64,000 bases of DNA from Phycisphaeraceae bacterium (GCA_020639235.1 JACKHC010000001.1:248001-312000), one strand, 5' to 3'. Shown: positions 1 to 9,651, counted from the stretch's first letter. The notes: generated by a model from the letters alone, not told the origin. Translations and numbers: made by a program.

Positions 1-2
1 CG

Positions 3-668
3 CGGCTTGTGGCGTTCGACGCCAGCGGCGCCAACCCGATCGTCGTGATGGACATCCCCTCCAATGTCGCCAACTCCGGCGCGGGCGTGCGCGTGCTCGT
101 CTCGACCGCGAACTTCAATGCGCTCACCGCCCCGGCGTGCACGCCCGACTTCGTGATGACCACGCCCATCCCCGCGTCGTACTTCAACGGCGGCAAGCTC
201 GTCTTCGAGAACGACACATCCACGCTGATCGCATGGAACCTCGCGTGGGGCGGCGCCAACTACACCGGCACGAACACGGGCGCGACATTCAACGACGCCG
301 ACGGTAACTTCAATCCGCCCTTCGCCTCGGCGCTGCCGTCAAGCGGGTATGCGGCGATTCACTACACGGGGACCGCGACGGGCGTGAGCACGACCAATGC
401 CGCGGACTATGAACTCACCGGCGACACCACGACATGGACGAACAACGGCGGCGCCTCCTTCACGCTGACGCCGCCCGGCTCGCCGTGCCCGGGCGATGTC
501 GCCAACAACGACGGCATGGTCGATGTGGATGATCTCAACGCGATTCTCTCGGCGTTCGGCACGAGCGTCGGCGTCGGCGATCCGCGCGACACCGCCAACG
601 GCGACGGCTTCGTGGATGTCGATGACCTCAATGTCATCCTCGCGAACTTCGGCAACACCTGCCCCTGA
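3..668 (+). CDS. Secreted protein with C-terminal dockerin-like repeats (5' end outside window)
   Basis: The frame is open from the first bases of the window, so the true start lies upstream; the GTG at 9 is probably internal. The visible 220 or so residues are Thr/Asn/Gly-rich, as in exported beta-structured proteins. The last 60 residues form a type-I dockerin-like pair: GDVANNDGMVDVDDLNAIL and then DTANGDGFVDVDDLNVIL, each an EF-hand-like calcium loop followed by a short helix, ending in Cys-Pro. Such tails are very common on secreted proteins of Phycisphaerae and probably serve anchoring or sorting. The function of the upstream part is not recognisable. A hairpin terminator follows at 749-789. 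Confidence 0.75.
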   Translation, partial: RLVAFDASGANPIVVMDIPSNVANSGAGVRVLVSTANFNALTAPACTPDFVMTTPIPASYFNGGKLVFENDTSTLIAWNLAWGGANYTGTNTGATFNDADGNFNPPFASALPSSGYAAIHYTGTATGVSTTNAADYELTGDTTTWTNNGGASFTLTPPGSPCPGDVANNDGMVDVDDLNAILSAFGTSVGVGDPRDTANGDGFVDVDDLNVILANFGNTCP

Positions 669-748
669 GACGTCCGGGGTCGGCAATGCCTGTTGCGCCG
701 GGCGGTCCCTCACCCGCACGGCGCGGCTTGTTTGGTGAGTCCTTCCGG

Positions 749-789
749 CCCTCTCCCGGCTCCGTCTCGGGAGAGGGTCTTATTTGTTT
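749..789 (+). terminator. Rho-independent terminator after the dockerin gene
   Basis: A perfect 10-bp stem (749-758 with 768-777, CCCTCTCCCG/CGGGAGAGGG) with a 9-base loop is followed by a T-rich tail at 778-789. It lies 80 bp past the stop at 668 and fits termination of that gene. Confidence 0.7.
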
Positions 790-868
790 GCGGGACACGC
801 GGGAACTCCCCGCGCTGATCGGCGAATAGGTTGACGCTGGTGTGCGCAACCTCAGGAGACCCGCCGAC

Positions 869-1072
869 ATGCCCCGAACAAGTTGCCTCGTCTCGTGCTG
901 CCTCGCAGCGGCGAGTTGTCATGCCGCGCTGGGCGACTGGCCCACAGGGTTGGCCCCGGACATCGTCGCGACACTCTATGTTGATGATGATGCCCCGCCC
1001 GGGGGCGACGGGTTCGTCGATATGGACGATCTGAATCTTGTCCTCGGCGCATGGGCGAGCGAGTGCGAATGA
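869..1072 (+). pseudogene. Relic of a secreted dockerin protein with a large internal deletion
   Basis: ATG at 869 has an AGGAG ribosome-binding site about 10 bases upstream. The 67-residue product has a signal peptide (a Cys/Ala-rich core ending near HAA), then LYVDDDAPPGGDG, then FVDMDDLNLVLGAW, half a dockerin repeat, and a final Cys. LYVDDDAPPGG is a stretch I associate with the mature N-terminus of long parallel beta-helix proteins in planctomycetes, so start and end of such a protein appear fused with the body lost. The frame is intact, so it could still be expressed as a small secreted peptide. Calling it a relic is inference. Confidence 0.5.
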
Positions 1073-1119
1073 TGCGCTGAGGCGAACGCGATCAGCCCGC
1101 GCTGCAGGTGCCTCCATTG

Positions 1120-1149
1120 AAAAAGCCGAGGGATGCAAGTCCCTCGGCT
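1120..1149 (-). terminator. Terminator of the tuf-secE-nusG block
   Basis: Read on the minus strand, a perfect 9-bp stem GCCGAGGGA/TCCCTCGGC (1125-1133 with 1140-1148) with a 6-base loop is followed by a T run (TTTTTC). It lies about 35 bp after the nusG stop, so transcription appears to end here and does not run into rplK. Confidence 0.85.
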
Positions 1150-1181
1150 CTGTTGCTTTCGATTGATTGAACGAGAGTCGC

Positions 1182-1835
1182 TTACGCGTCTTCGGTCTTG
1201 GCGATCTGCCACTCTTCCAGTTCGATCGGCGCCTGACGCCCGAAGATCGTGACCAGCACGCGGACGAGGCCCTTCTCGGGCAGAAGTTCGTCGACCGAGC
1301 CCTCGTAGCCCTCGAAGGGGCCGCCCTTGATGGTGACGGGCTCGCCCTTCTGGAAGACGAGCTTGATCTCGGGCATCTCCTCGGGCTTGCGCGAGTCCTG
1401 GAGCATCTTCTCGATCTCGTGGTCGGCCAGCGCGGTGGGGCGCCCGGTCGTGCCGACGAAGTCGCCGACGCCGGTGGTCTCCTTGATGAGGAAGAAGATG
1501 TCCTGCGGGATGCGCCCGTCGTCCTCGAGTTTCATCTCGACGAAGACATAGCCGGGGTAGAGCTTGGTCTCGGTGATCTTCTGCTTGCCGGCCTTGACGG
1601 TCTTGGTCTTCTCCGTCGGCACGAGGATGCGGTTGACGAGGTGCGTCATCCCCTCGATCTGGATCTTGCGCAGCAGCGTGTCGCGGACGTAGTACTCCTT
1701 GTTGGAGGCAACACGGAGCACGAACCAGTTCATGCCGGGCGTGGTGACAGGCTCGCCATCGGCGAGTGTGTCGGTGCGTTCGTTGAGGCGCCCGTCGAGG
1801 GTGGCCGTGGATTGTGCTGCTTGTTCTTCAGTCAT
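1182..1835 (-). CDS. nusG: Transcription termination/antitermination factor NusG
   Basis: The 217-residue product has a NusG N-terminal (NGN) domain beginning around MNWFVLRVASNKEYYVRD and a C-terminal KOW domain with GEPVTIKGGPFEGYEG. NusG binds the RNA polymerase clamp, raises processivity and links to Rho or ribosomal S10. ATG at 1835 gives an N-terminal extension of about 34 residues, Thr/Ala/Glu-rich, before the usual start; an internal Met at position 35 would give a protein of normal length. It follows secE on the same strand, the classical secE-nusG pair. The usual downstream rplK is absent and a strong terminator follows. Confidence 0.93.
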   Translation of the reverse strand: MTEEQAAQSTATLDGRLNERTDTLADGEPVTTPGMNWFVLRVASNKEYYVRDTLLRKIQIEGMTHLVNRILVPTEKTKTVKAGKQKITETKLYPGYVFVEMKLEDDGRIPQDIFFLIKETTGVGDFVGTTGRPTALADHEIEKMLQDSRKPEEMPEIKLVFQKGEPVTIKGGPFEGYEGSVDELLPEKGLVRVLVTIFGRQAPIELEEWQIAKTEDA

Positions 1836-1951
1836 CGCGCGGCCCTCCGGGCCCGGCCCGACGCGGAACTGCCCGCGTCGAAGCGTGGTGTGGAACGAAC
1901 AGGTCGACTCGGATCGTGGCGTGCGCGGCGCGACAGAGCGCCGGCGCAAAC

Positions 1952-2353
1952 TTAAGCGTCCAGCACGCCGATCGCCTTGAAGATGGCGTGGAATCCCATA
2001 TCGACCACGAACAACAGGACGGCGATGATCACGGATATGGCGATCACCACCCATGTCGAGCCGAAAATCTCGCGTCGGCTCGACCAGTTGACTTTCTTCA
2101 TCTCGCCTTCGGTGGCGATGAGGAACTCGCTCGACGACGGCTTGCGGTACACAAGCCAGAAGATGAGGATCGCCGAGACCAGGAGAATCGCGGCCAGCAC
2201 GCCGCCCTGCAGGTAGACGCGCTCGAACTTGACATCGACGGCGTCGAGCTGCGCCCACGCCCACGAGCCCGCGGCCAGCGCGAGCGTGCCGCCGGCGATG
2301 GCGCTCATCAGTCGCGTCCAGTATCCCTGCGAGGGCTTGTAGGTGAAGGACAT
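1952..2353 (-). CDS. secE: Preprotein translocase subunit SecE
   Basis: The 133-residue product is longer than minimal bacterial SecE. It has membrane segments near residues 18-38 and 48-68, then the conserved amphipathic piece EGEMKKVNWSSRREIFGST and a final membrane helix (WVVIAISVIIAVLLFVVDMG). The KKVNWSSR motif is the SecE signature that contacts SecY. ATG at 2353 (MSFTYKPS) is preferred because the longer open frame upstream runs into tRNA-Trp. It sits between tRNA-Trp and nusG. SecE stabilises SecY in the Sec translocon of the inner membrane. Confidence 0.9.
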   Translation of the reverse strand: MSFTYKPSQGYWTRLMSAIAGGTLALAAGSWAWAQLDAVDVKFERVYLQGGVLAAILLVSAILIFWLVYRKPSSSEFLIATEGEMKKVNWSSRREIFGSTWVVIAISVIIAVLLFVVDMGFHAIFKAIGVLDA

Positions 2354-2382
2354 GGTGGCTCCGTGTGGGTGACTCTGTCGAA

Positions 2383-2455
<73 letters not shown>

Positions 2456-2495
2456 CCGTCGATCCGCGGGCGGCTCGGCCCGAGGGTGAAGGCGA

Positions 2496-2678
2496 TTACT
2501 TGCGCTTGATCTTATGCAGCGTGTGCTTGCGGAGCCTCGGGCTGTACTTCATCAGCCCCTCCTTGAGCTTCTCCGACAGGCCGCCCTTGACGCGCACCTG
2601 CGTCCTGTAGTTCAGGTCGCTCGTCTCGGTGCACTGCAGCCAGACGTACTCGCGGGCCTCGGCTTTTTTCTTCGCCAT
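2496..2678 (-). CDS. rpmG: 50S ribosomal protein L33
   Basis: The product is a 60-residue basic protein beginning MAKKKAEAREYVWLQCTE, with the L33 features TSDLNYRTQ and C-terminal KYSPRLRKHTLHKIKRK. It retains one of the cysteines of the ancestral zinc ribbon (LQC) but not a full C-x2-C pair, so it is probably the zinc-free form. It lies between tuf and tRNA-Trp on the same strand, a conserved bacterial order. L33 sits near the E site of the large subunit. Confidence 0.92.
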   Translation of the reverse strand: MAKKKAEAREYVWLQCTETSDLNYRTQVRVKGGLSEKLKEGLMKYSPRLRKHTLHKIKRK

Positions 2679-2782
2679 GGCGCATCACCTATCGGGAGTG
2701 CTTGGAATCTGTCTCGGAAAGCCGACGGGTCCGGTTCGAGCCGGACCCGCCGGTGAAAGTCAAAGAGAACCGGATCGCTCGA

Positions 2783-3985
<1,203 letters not shown>

Positions 3986-4256
3986 TTCCCAAAGACCTCC
4001 AACATGATCCAAGGCATCGAGCCCCGAGAAACAACGGGAACTGATGCTCCACTTCGAACACTCGATGCCGCCCGCACGTTACGAGCAGACCTTGATTGCC
4101 GACGAACCGTTCGCCGGACTGGAAGCGCCCGCAACACAGGGCGCATGATCATCGCATTGTCTCGATCGAGCAGCGCCCCACCGGCGCCGACCCGAATCAT
4201 CTTACTGAACAATCCGCCGGCCCGTGCCGGCGTCGCGAAAACACAACGATGGCACG

Positions 4257-4328
4257 AGCCACCGATGGGACTTGAACCCATGACCTCACCCTTACCAAGG
4301 GTGTGCTCTACCACTGAGCTACGGTGGC
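4257..4328 (-). tRNA. tRNA-Thr (anticodon GGT)
   Basis: A 72-base cloverleaf on the minus strand has acceptor GCCACCG pairing with CGGTGGC, a D arm with GCTCAGTGGTAGAGC, anticodon stem around TTGGTAA (anticodon GGT) and T arm GGGTTCAAGTCCC. CCA is not encoded. It lies about 270 bp upstream of tuf. Confidence 0.95.
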
Positions 4329-4517
4329 ACAACCCCGCCGGGCCAGGGCCCGCCGAGGGGCCGCGAAATGTACCCCCGTCAAGCGCCAGAGACAAGTGAG
4401 CCGGCCACTTCATCCTCGATCCTCGCACACCCCGGCCCCTATCGCGCGGCTTGTCCGGAGCCCATCCCCGCGCCGGACCGCCGTCCCGGCCTTCCGCCCG
4501 CTACCCTCATCTCAGCC

Positions 4518-5114
4518 ATGGCCCTTCCTCACCCCTCCCCCCCTACTACCCCCCCTTCCTCGCCCCGCCGGGCCGTGTTCCTCGACCGCGACGACACCCT
4601 CATCCACTGCCGATCGGTCACCCCCGACGGCGATCTGGGCGATCCTGAGCTGGTCCGCCTCACGGACGGTGCCGCGGAGGCCTGCGCGGCGCTCACCAAG
4701 GCGGGGTACGCCCTGATCGTGGTCTCCAATCAGGGGGGCGTGGCCCGGGGGCGGTATACCGAGCGCGAGGTCGGCGCAGTCAACGCCCGGGTCAACGAAC
4801 TGCTCGGGGGCGTGATCGAGCGCTTCTACTACTGCCCGTTCCACCCCCGGGGCATCGTGCCCGCGTACACGCGCGAGCACCCGTGGCGCAAGCCCGCGCC
4901 GGGGATGCCGCTCGCAGCGGCGCAGGCGATGGACCTCGACCTCGCCAGATCGTGGATGATCGGCGACGCCGAGCGGGACATCGAAGCGGGCCACGGGGCG
5001 GGGTGCCGGGCGGTCCGGATCGGAGGCGCCGGCGTGGAGTCGAGCGCGGAGTGTGTCGCCCCGGACCTGGCGCATGCGGCGCGGATCATCCTCCGGGAGC
5101 CGGACCGATCATGA
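4518..5114 (+). CDS. gmhB: HAD-family phosphatase, GmhB/HisB type (probable heptose-bisphosphate phosphatase)
   Basis: The 198-residue product has HAD motif I VFLDRDDTL (nucleophile Asp23, acid Asp25), motif II VVSNQGG, and motif IV IGDAERDIEAG. The closest family is D-glycero-D-manno-heptose-1,7-bisphosphate 7-phosphatase, which makes the ADP-heptose precursor for LPS core. The GmhB zinc loop is only partly kept: C-P-F-H is present, but the later Cys-x-Cys is replaced by EHPW, so zinc may be absent. ATG at 4518 is chosen because the upstream extension is Pro/Arg-rich and lacks family similarity. Its stop overlaps the next start by ATGA, and a heptosyltransferase lies one gene further on, supporting an LPS role. 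Confidence 0.8.
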   Translation: MALPHPSPPTTPPSSPRRAVFLDRDDTLIHCRSVTPDGDLGDPELVRLTDGAAEACAALTKAGYALIVVSNQGGVARGRYTEREVGAVNARVNELLGGVIERFYYCPFHPRGIVPAYTREHPWRKPAPGMPLAAAQAMDLDLARSWMIGDAERDIEAGHGAGCRAVRIGGAGVESSAECVAPDLAHAARIILREPDRS

Positions 5115-5464
5115 GCGAGCCCGAGCGGAACACCATCACCCTGCGCGCGCTCGAAGGAGCGCCGCTCGCCGAGGACAACATCCGGGGCATGGTCGTCGCG
5201 TCGGCGAACGCCATCGCCGAGCGCAACGGCGTCGACCTGCTCTACCTCCGCACGAAGGACGACTCGATCACCTGCACGCTCGCGTGCTCACGACTGGCCG
5301 CGATCGGATTCGCCGCGGAACTGCGCCGTATCACCGAGCGGTGGTACCGCCAGCACACCGGGGCCAGTACCCTTTGGGGCGAGTTGCCGACGGGCTCGGA
5401 CATCGAGAACGACGACGAGGACTGGGGGCTGAACCTCGACGATTGGAAGAATGAACCCGGCTGA
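5111..5464 (+). CDS. Uncharacterised 117-aa protein in LPS-core operon
   Basis: I do not recognise this family. The product is soluble, has no signal peptide or membrane segment, and ends in an acidic/aromatic tail with ENDDEDWGLNLDDW. Its start overlaps the phosphatase stop (ATGA at 5111) and its stop overlaps the heptosyltransferase start by one base (TGATG), so it is almost certainly translationally coupled with both. The coupling suggests a role in heptose or core synthesis, perhaps as a partner protein, but the sequence itself gives no catalytic motif. Confidence 0.7.
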   Translation: MSEPERNTITLRALEGAPLAEDNIRGMVVASANAIAERNGVDLLYLRTKDDSITCTLACSRLAAIGFAAELRRITERWYRQHTGASTLWGELPTGSDIENDDEDWGLNLDDWKNEPG

Positions 5465-6642
5465 TGGAACCGCCCCCTTCCAACCCCCCGATCACCGACC
5501 GCAGCGCCTCGGGCGATCACGCGCTCCCGCACCGGCCGCTGCGCTTGCTGGTGGTGATGCCCTCATGGGTGGGCGATGCGGTGATGGCGACGCCCAGCGT
5601 GCGCGCGATCCGCGAGCTGCTGCCTGGCTCGTTCATCGGGGCGCTCGTCCGCCCCGGCATCGACGAACTGCTCTCGGGCACAACGCTCTTCGACGAGATG
5701 CATGTCGGGCGCGCCTCGGGCGTGATGGGGCCCAAGAAACTCGCAGCCAGAGTCCGCCCGCGCCGCTACGACACGGCGCTGCTCCTGACCAACTCCTTCT
5801 CGACCGCGCTCATCACCCGCCTCGCGGGCATCCCGCGTCGCATCGGCTACGAGCGCGACGGGCGGGGCGTGCTGCTCACCGAACGGCTGGAAGCGAAGCG
5901 CCGGCGCGATGTCGAGCCGTACAAGCGATCCGCCACCGCGCCGAATGACTGGGCGCCCGTGCCCGCGTGCGAGTACTACTTCGAACTGGCGCGCCACCTG
6001 CTGCGCCACGCCGGCCTGTCCCCCGCGCCGACCGCCACACCCAGCCCGATGGAACTCGCCGCGACCGCCGACGATGAACTCGGAGCAGCCGAAATTCTCG
6101 AGCGCGCCGGAATCGAGCGCGAGCAGCAGCACCGCCAGAATCTCGCGATCCTCAACCCCGGCGGCAACGACCCCGACAAGCGCTGGCCCACCGATCGCTT
6201 CGCGCAACTGGCCGATCATCTCGCCCAGGCGCACGGCATGATCGTGCTCGTGAGCGGCTCGCCCGCCGAGCGGCCCATCGCCGACGAGATCTGCGCGCAG
6301 TGCGCCCCAACCACGCGCACCGTGAACCTGCCCGCGCTGGGAATCCGCCTCGGCACGCTCAAGGGAATCGTGCGCCGGTGCAAACTCATGGTGACCAACG
6401 ACACCGGGCCCCGCCACATCGCCGCCGCCTTCGGCGTGCCGGTCGTCACGCTCTTCGGGCCCACCGACAAGCGCTGGACGACGATCCCCTTCAAAGACGA
6501 GATCGAGATCGACGCCGACCCGACGCTCCCGGAGGAGGAAGTCGCCAACGATCACCCGCAGCGCTGCCGCGTGTCGAACATCGCGCTCGACGATGTCATC
6601 AACGCCGCGAACACGCTCCTGAGCGGCGCGACTTTGCGGTGA
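5464..6642 (+). CDS. Glycosyltransferase family 9, ADP-heptose:LPS heptosyltransferase
   Basis: The 392-residue GT-B enzyme has the N-terminal motif VMPSWVGDAVMATPSVRAI and C-terminal donor-binding motif TNDTGPRHIAAAFGVP followed by LFGPTDKRW, typical of WaaF/WaaC-type heptosyltransferases. These add L-glycero-D-manno-heptose from ADP-heptose to the inner core at the cytoplasmic face of the inner membrane. It is the third gene of a tightly overlapping operon with a GmhB-like phosphatase. Whether it is the first or second heptosyltransferase cannot be told from sequence alone. An N-terminal extension of about 25 residues precedes the core fold. Confidence 0.87.
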   Translation: MEPPPSNPPITDRSASGDHALPHRPLRLLVVMPSWVGDAVMATPSVRAIRELLPGSFIGALVRPGIDELLSGTTLFDEMHVGRASGVMGPKKLAARVRPRRYDTALLLTNSFSTALITRLAGIPRRIGYERDGRGVLLTERLEAKRRRDVEPYKRSATAPNDWAPVPACEYYFELARHLLRHAGLSPAPTATPSPMELAATADDELGAAEILERAGIEREQQHRQNLAILNPGGNDPDKRWPTDRFAQLADHLAQAHGMIVLVSGSPAERPIADEICAQCAPTTRTVNLPALGIRLGTLKGIVRRCKLMVTNDTGPRHIAAAFGVPVVTLFGPTDKRWTTIPFKDEIEIDADPTLPEEEVANDHPQRCRVSNIALDDVINAANTLLSGATLR

Positions 6643-6690
6643 CCGCGATCTTCAGAGCCGCGAGCGGGAGCGAGCGGACGGAATTGCGGA

Positions 6691-7137
6691 CTACTTCGAG
6701 TCGAACCGACTGATCGTCATGTCGTGAAACTGAATCAACCCGAAAGATCTGCGGCCGATCGTGATAATCGCGAATGACTCATCCTCGAGCACAAATAAGT
6801 CGACCGGACGAACTCCAACTCCTTCGACCTCAAATCCGACTGGTCGGTCACGGCAAGGCCAGTAATACCTGGCATGTACAACCTCATCCACCGAGGACGC
6901 GATGAGTTGCTTGCGATCGCGTGAAGGTTGAACCTCTAAGTACCGAATGAGCTTGCGATAGTCGCGCTCAAAGTACTTGTCAAAGACACCGGCCTTCTCG
7001 CGCAAATACTCTCGGCAAAACTCTTCGCGCAGTTCGGCGCACTCGGCCTCGCTCAACTCCGTCACGGAACTCCAGTGTCTCTCAAGGCACCGCAGCGCTT
7101 CGTCGCGAAGCGGCTTGTATTTATTCGTCCAACCCAT
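6691..7137 (-). CDS. Uncharacterised 148-aa protein of atypical composition
   Basis: No family is recognised. The protein is soluble and rich in Arg/Glu/Tyr/Phe, with a helical N-terminal half (LREEFCREYLREKAGVFDKY) and a beta-rich second half ending in GLIQFHDMTISRFDSK. The DNA is clearly less GC-rich than its neighbours and has many A/T-ending codons, pointing to recent transfer. It stands alone between a plus-strand LPS operon and a minus-strand LPS kinase, converging with the former. Small-domain proteins of this kind include immunity proteins, but nothing here proves that. Confidence 0.55.
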   Translation of the reverse strand: MGWTNKYKPLRDEALRCLERHWSSVTELSEAECAELREEFCREYLREKAGVFDKYFERDYRKLIRYLEVQPSRDRKQLIASSVDEVVHARYYWPCRDRPVGFEVEGVGVRPVDLFVLEDESFAIITIGRRSFGLIQFHDMTISRFDSK

Positions 7138-7178
7138 TGCACCATGCTCCTGTCCACTCGCTCCGCTCGCGGCTCAGA

Positions 7179-8069
7179 TCACTCCAGCGGATCATCCTTA
7201 GGCGTCGGGTCGCCGTGGGCGCGCACGATTTCAGCCACCGCGCGCCAGTCGCGGCGCACATTGCCGCGCGGATCGGGCGTGGATTGGTGAAGCGTCCGCA
7301 GCACGCGCATCATCGTCGCCCGCCGCACCGGATGCCCCACACCCATCGGCTCGAGAATCATCGAAGCGAGCGTCCGCGCGATCCGCTTGGCGCTCACCCT
7401 GTGGCTCCGCGCCTCGCGCACGCCCGCCGTGTCGATGTACACGATCCGCCACGCGCCCCATCCGCTATCGCGCTTCTCGGCGATCATGTTGCTCGGCTTG
7501 TGATCCCGATTCCACAGCCCCGCGTCGAACATCGCGCGCAAGTCCGCGCCCAGCACCCTCGCGATCTGGCGCTCCTCGCGCAGGGTTAGATCATCCGACG
7601 CCAGCAGGTGCAGCAGCGTGTCGCGCGATTCCGCGAGCGAGCCGTTGGACGCGAGCCACGGCACCGCGCACCGGTCCCTCGGCACGCCGTCGCCCACGCG
7701 CTGCATCACCATCGTCTCGATGAGCCCGCCCCGCGCCGACCGCCCGCGGAACAGCACGATCGGGGTCGCCACCGGGAGCCCCGCGTGCGCCAGAAGCAAC
7801 GCGCCGCGCCACTGGCGCACGAGGCGCGTGGAGCCGAACCAGCGTGAGAGCCGATCCTTGCGCCGATCGAGCGACATGCTCTTGACGACCATCTCGCCGC
7901 GGAACACACCCCTGAGGCGCACCTCCCCGGCGCGCACGGTGACATGCCCGGTCTGTTTGAGGCGCGACGCGCTGGCCACCCACGCCGGGTCGCAGACCGC
8001 CCGCGCGATCGCCGCCGCCGCGGGATCGTTGGTCAGTCTCGGCGCTCCCTGAATCGTGGGGTCTGACAC
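7179..8069 (-). CDS. Lipopolysaccharide kinase (Kdo/WaaP-like) family protein
   Basis: The 296-residue protein-kinase-like enzyme begins with GTG at 8069. Visible kinase features are an N-lobe with GEMVVKSM (probable ATP-binding lysine), the catalytic loop WNRDHKPSNMI (a HRD/KxxN-like motif; Asp and Asn present) and IVYIDTAGV in place of DFG. The family includes WaaP and InaA, which phosphorylate LPS core sugars at the cytoplasmic face of the membrane. It is divergently placed from the glycosyltransferase at 8129 with about 60 bp between them, so the two may share a control region. Confidence 0.8.
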   Translation of the reverse strand: MSDPTIQGAPRLTNDPAAAAIARAVCDPAWVASASRLKQTGHVTVRAGEVRLRGVFRGEMVVKSMSLDRRKDRLSRWFGSTRLVRQWRGALLLAHAGLPVATPIVLFRGRSARGGLIETMVMQRVGDGVPRDRCAVPWLASNGSLAESRDTLLHLLASDDLTLREERQIARVLGADLRAMFDAGLWNRDHKPSNMIAEKRDSGWGAWRIVYIDTAGVREARSHRVSAKRIARTLASMILEPMGVGHPVRRATMMRVLRTLHQSTPDPRGNVRRDWRAVAEIVRAHGDPTPKDDPLE

Positions 8070-8128
8070 GCGGGCACTCTATCGACAGTTCCGGGGAGGA
8101 GCCGTCCGTTTTCGTACCATGGCGCGCC

Positions 8129-8935
8129 ATGGCGACCGCCGACGACTCCGGTTCCGCAGCCCCCCTGCCATTGTCCGTGGCCGTCATCTGTAAAAATAAT
8201 CATTCGACGATCGCGCGCACCATCGACTCCGTCCGCCCGATCGCCTCGCAAATCGTCGCGCTGGACTCCGGCTCGTCCGACGGCACCATCGAAATCCTCG
8301 AGTCTCGCGGCGTCGAGGTGCATCGCGTCGACTGGCCGGGGCACATCGCCCAGAAGAACCGCGCGCTCGATGCATGCACGCATCCCTGGACGCTCTCCAT
8401 CGACTCCGATGAGTCCCTCGAGCCCGACCTGGCCCGGTCCGTCCGCGATGCGATCACGAAAGACGATCCCACGGTCGTGGGGTACGAGGTCAATCGGCGA
8501 GTCTGGTACGCGGGGCGGATGCTCAACCACGCGTGGCAGCCCGAATGGCGCCTGCGCCTCGTCCGCACCGGCAAAGCCCGCTGGGGCGGGTACGACCCGC
8601 ACGACAAACTCGAGCCGATCGAGGCCGGCGCCAACACTAAGCGCCTCGCGGGCGTGATGCGCCACGACGCGATGCCCACCCTCGGCGCGTTCCTGCACCG
8701 CCAGATCGAGCACGCGCGCATCGCGGCCGAGAGCTACGAGCAACTCAACAAGCGCACCAGCGCCGCGAAACTCGTCACCTCGCCCGTCGGCGCCTGGGCG
8801 CGCCAGATGATCCTCCGCGGCGCCTGGCGCGACGGGTGGCGCGGGTGCGTGGCGTCCGGTGCGACGGCGTTCGCGGCGTTCGCCAAGCACGCCGAACTCC
8901 TGGAGCGGACCCGCGCCCGCGGGGGCGACAAATGA
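8129..8935 (+). CDS. Glycosyltransferase family 2, LPS-core type
   Basis: The 268-residue GT-A protein begins with the classic LSVAVICKNNHSTIARTIDS, followed by ALDSGSSDGTIEI and the metal-binding SIDSDESL. This pattern matches the WaaE/KdtX-like beta-1,4-glucosyltransferases that decorate the LPS inner core with sugar from a nucleotide donor. A Trp/Arg-rich segment (YAGRMLNHAWQPEWRLRLVR) after the catalytic domain is typical of the subgroup. Its stop overlaps plsY by ATGA, so the two genes are coupled. ATG at 8129 is used; an ATG ten bases upstream is out of frame. Confidence 0.85.
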   Translation: MATADDSGSAAPLPLSVAVICKNNHSTIARTIDSVRPIASQIVALDSGSSDGTIEILESRGVEVHRVDWPGHIAQKNRALDACTHPWTLSIDSDESLEPDLARSVRDAITKDDPTVVGYEVNRRVWYAGRMLNHAWQPEWRLRLVRTGKARWGGYDPHDKLEPIEAGANTKRLAGVMRHDAMPTLGAFLHRQIEHARIAAESYEQLNKRTSAAKLVTSPVGAWARQMILRGAWRDGWRGCVASGATAFAAFAKHAELLERTRARGGDK

Positions 8936-9651
8936 ACGACGAACTCAAGTGGCTCGCGTTCATCGCGCTGGCGTACCTCATCGGCGCGATCCCCTTCGGG
9001 CTCATCATCGCGAGATCCAAGGGTGTCGATCTCCGCGCGCACGGCTCGGGCAACATCGGCGCTACCAATGTCCTCCGCACGCTCGGCAAGAAGGCCGGCA
9101 TCCTGTGCTTCACGCTCGATGCGCTCAAGGGAGCGCTGCCCGTCGCGCTCTCGGGAGCCGTGATGGGCGTGATGGGGCGGGGTGAACTCGCACCGATCGA
9201 CGCCCTCTGGTGGCTCGCCGTCGCCATGGCCACGGTGCTCGGGCACATGTTCACAATCTTCGCGCGCCTCCGAGGCGGCAAGGGCGTCGCGACCGCCTTC
9301 GGCGCGCTGTGCGCCATGTGGCCCGTCGTCACGCCCGCGGCGATCGCAGCACTCATCGCGTGGTACCTCACCCTCAAACTGACGCGCTATGTCAGCGTCG
9401 CGTCGTGCGTCGCGGCCCTTGTGCTGCCCGCCTGCGTGCTCGCGCTCCGCGCCTCGGGGCTGATGACCAACAACCAGACCACCCCGGGCGACCGCATCGC
9501 CTCGGCGTGGCCCTTCCTCGCGGTCACCAGCGCATTGGCAGCACTGGTCATCTATAAGCACCGCGCCAACCTCGCCCGGGTCCGGGCGGGGACGGAGCAC
9601 CGCGTCGGCAACCGCGCGCACAAGCGGGCGGACGCGGATCCGAAGACCTGA
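8932..9651 (+). CDS. plsY: Glycerol-3-phosphate acyltransferase PlsY
   Basis: The 239-residue polytopic membrane protein carries the three PlsY motifs: GSGNIGATNVLR, RLRGGKGVATAFG and a C-terminal YKHRANLARVRAGTEHR. PlsY transfers an acyl group from acyl-phosphate to glycerol-3-phosphate, the first committed step of phospholipid synthesis. It is somewhat longer than the usual 200 residues, mainly through an extra loop around GLMTNNQTTPGDR and a basic C-terminal tail. It overlaps the preceding glycosyltransferase by four bases. Confidence 0.93.
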   Translation: MNDELKWLAFIALAYLIGAIPFGLIIARSKGVDLRAHGSGNIGATNVLRTLGKKAGILCFTLDALKGALPVALSGAVMGVMGRGELAPIDALWWLAVAMATVLGHMFTIFARLRGGKGVATAFGALCAMWPVVTPAAIAALIAWYLTLKLTRYVSVASCVAALVLPACVLALRASGLMTNNQTTPGDRIASAWPFLAVTSALAALVIYKHRANLARVRAGTEHRVGNRAHKRADADPKT

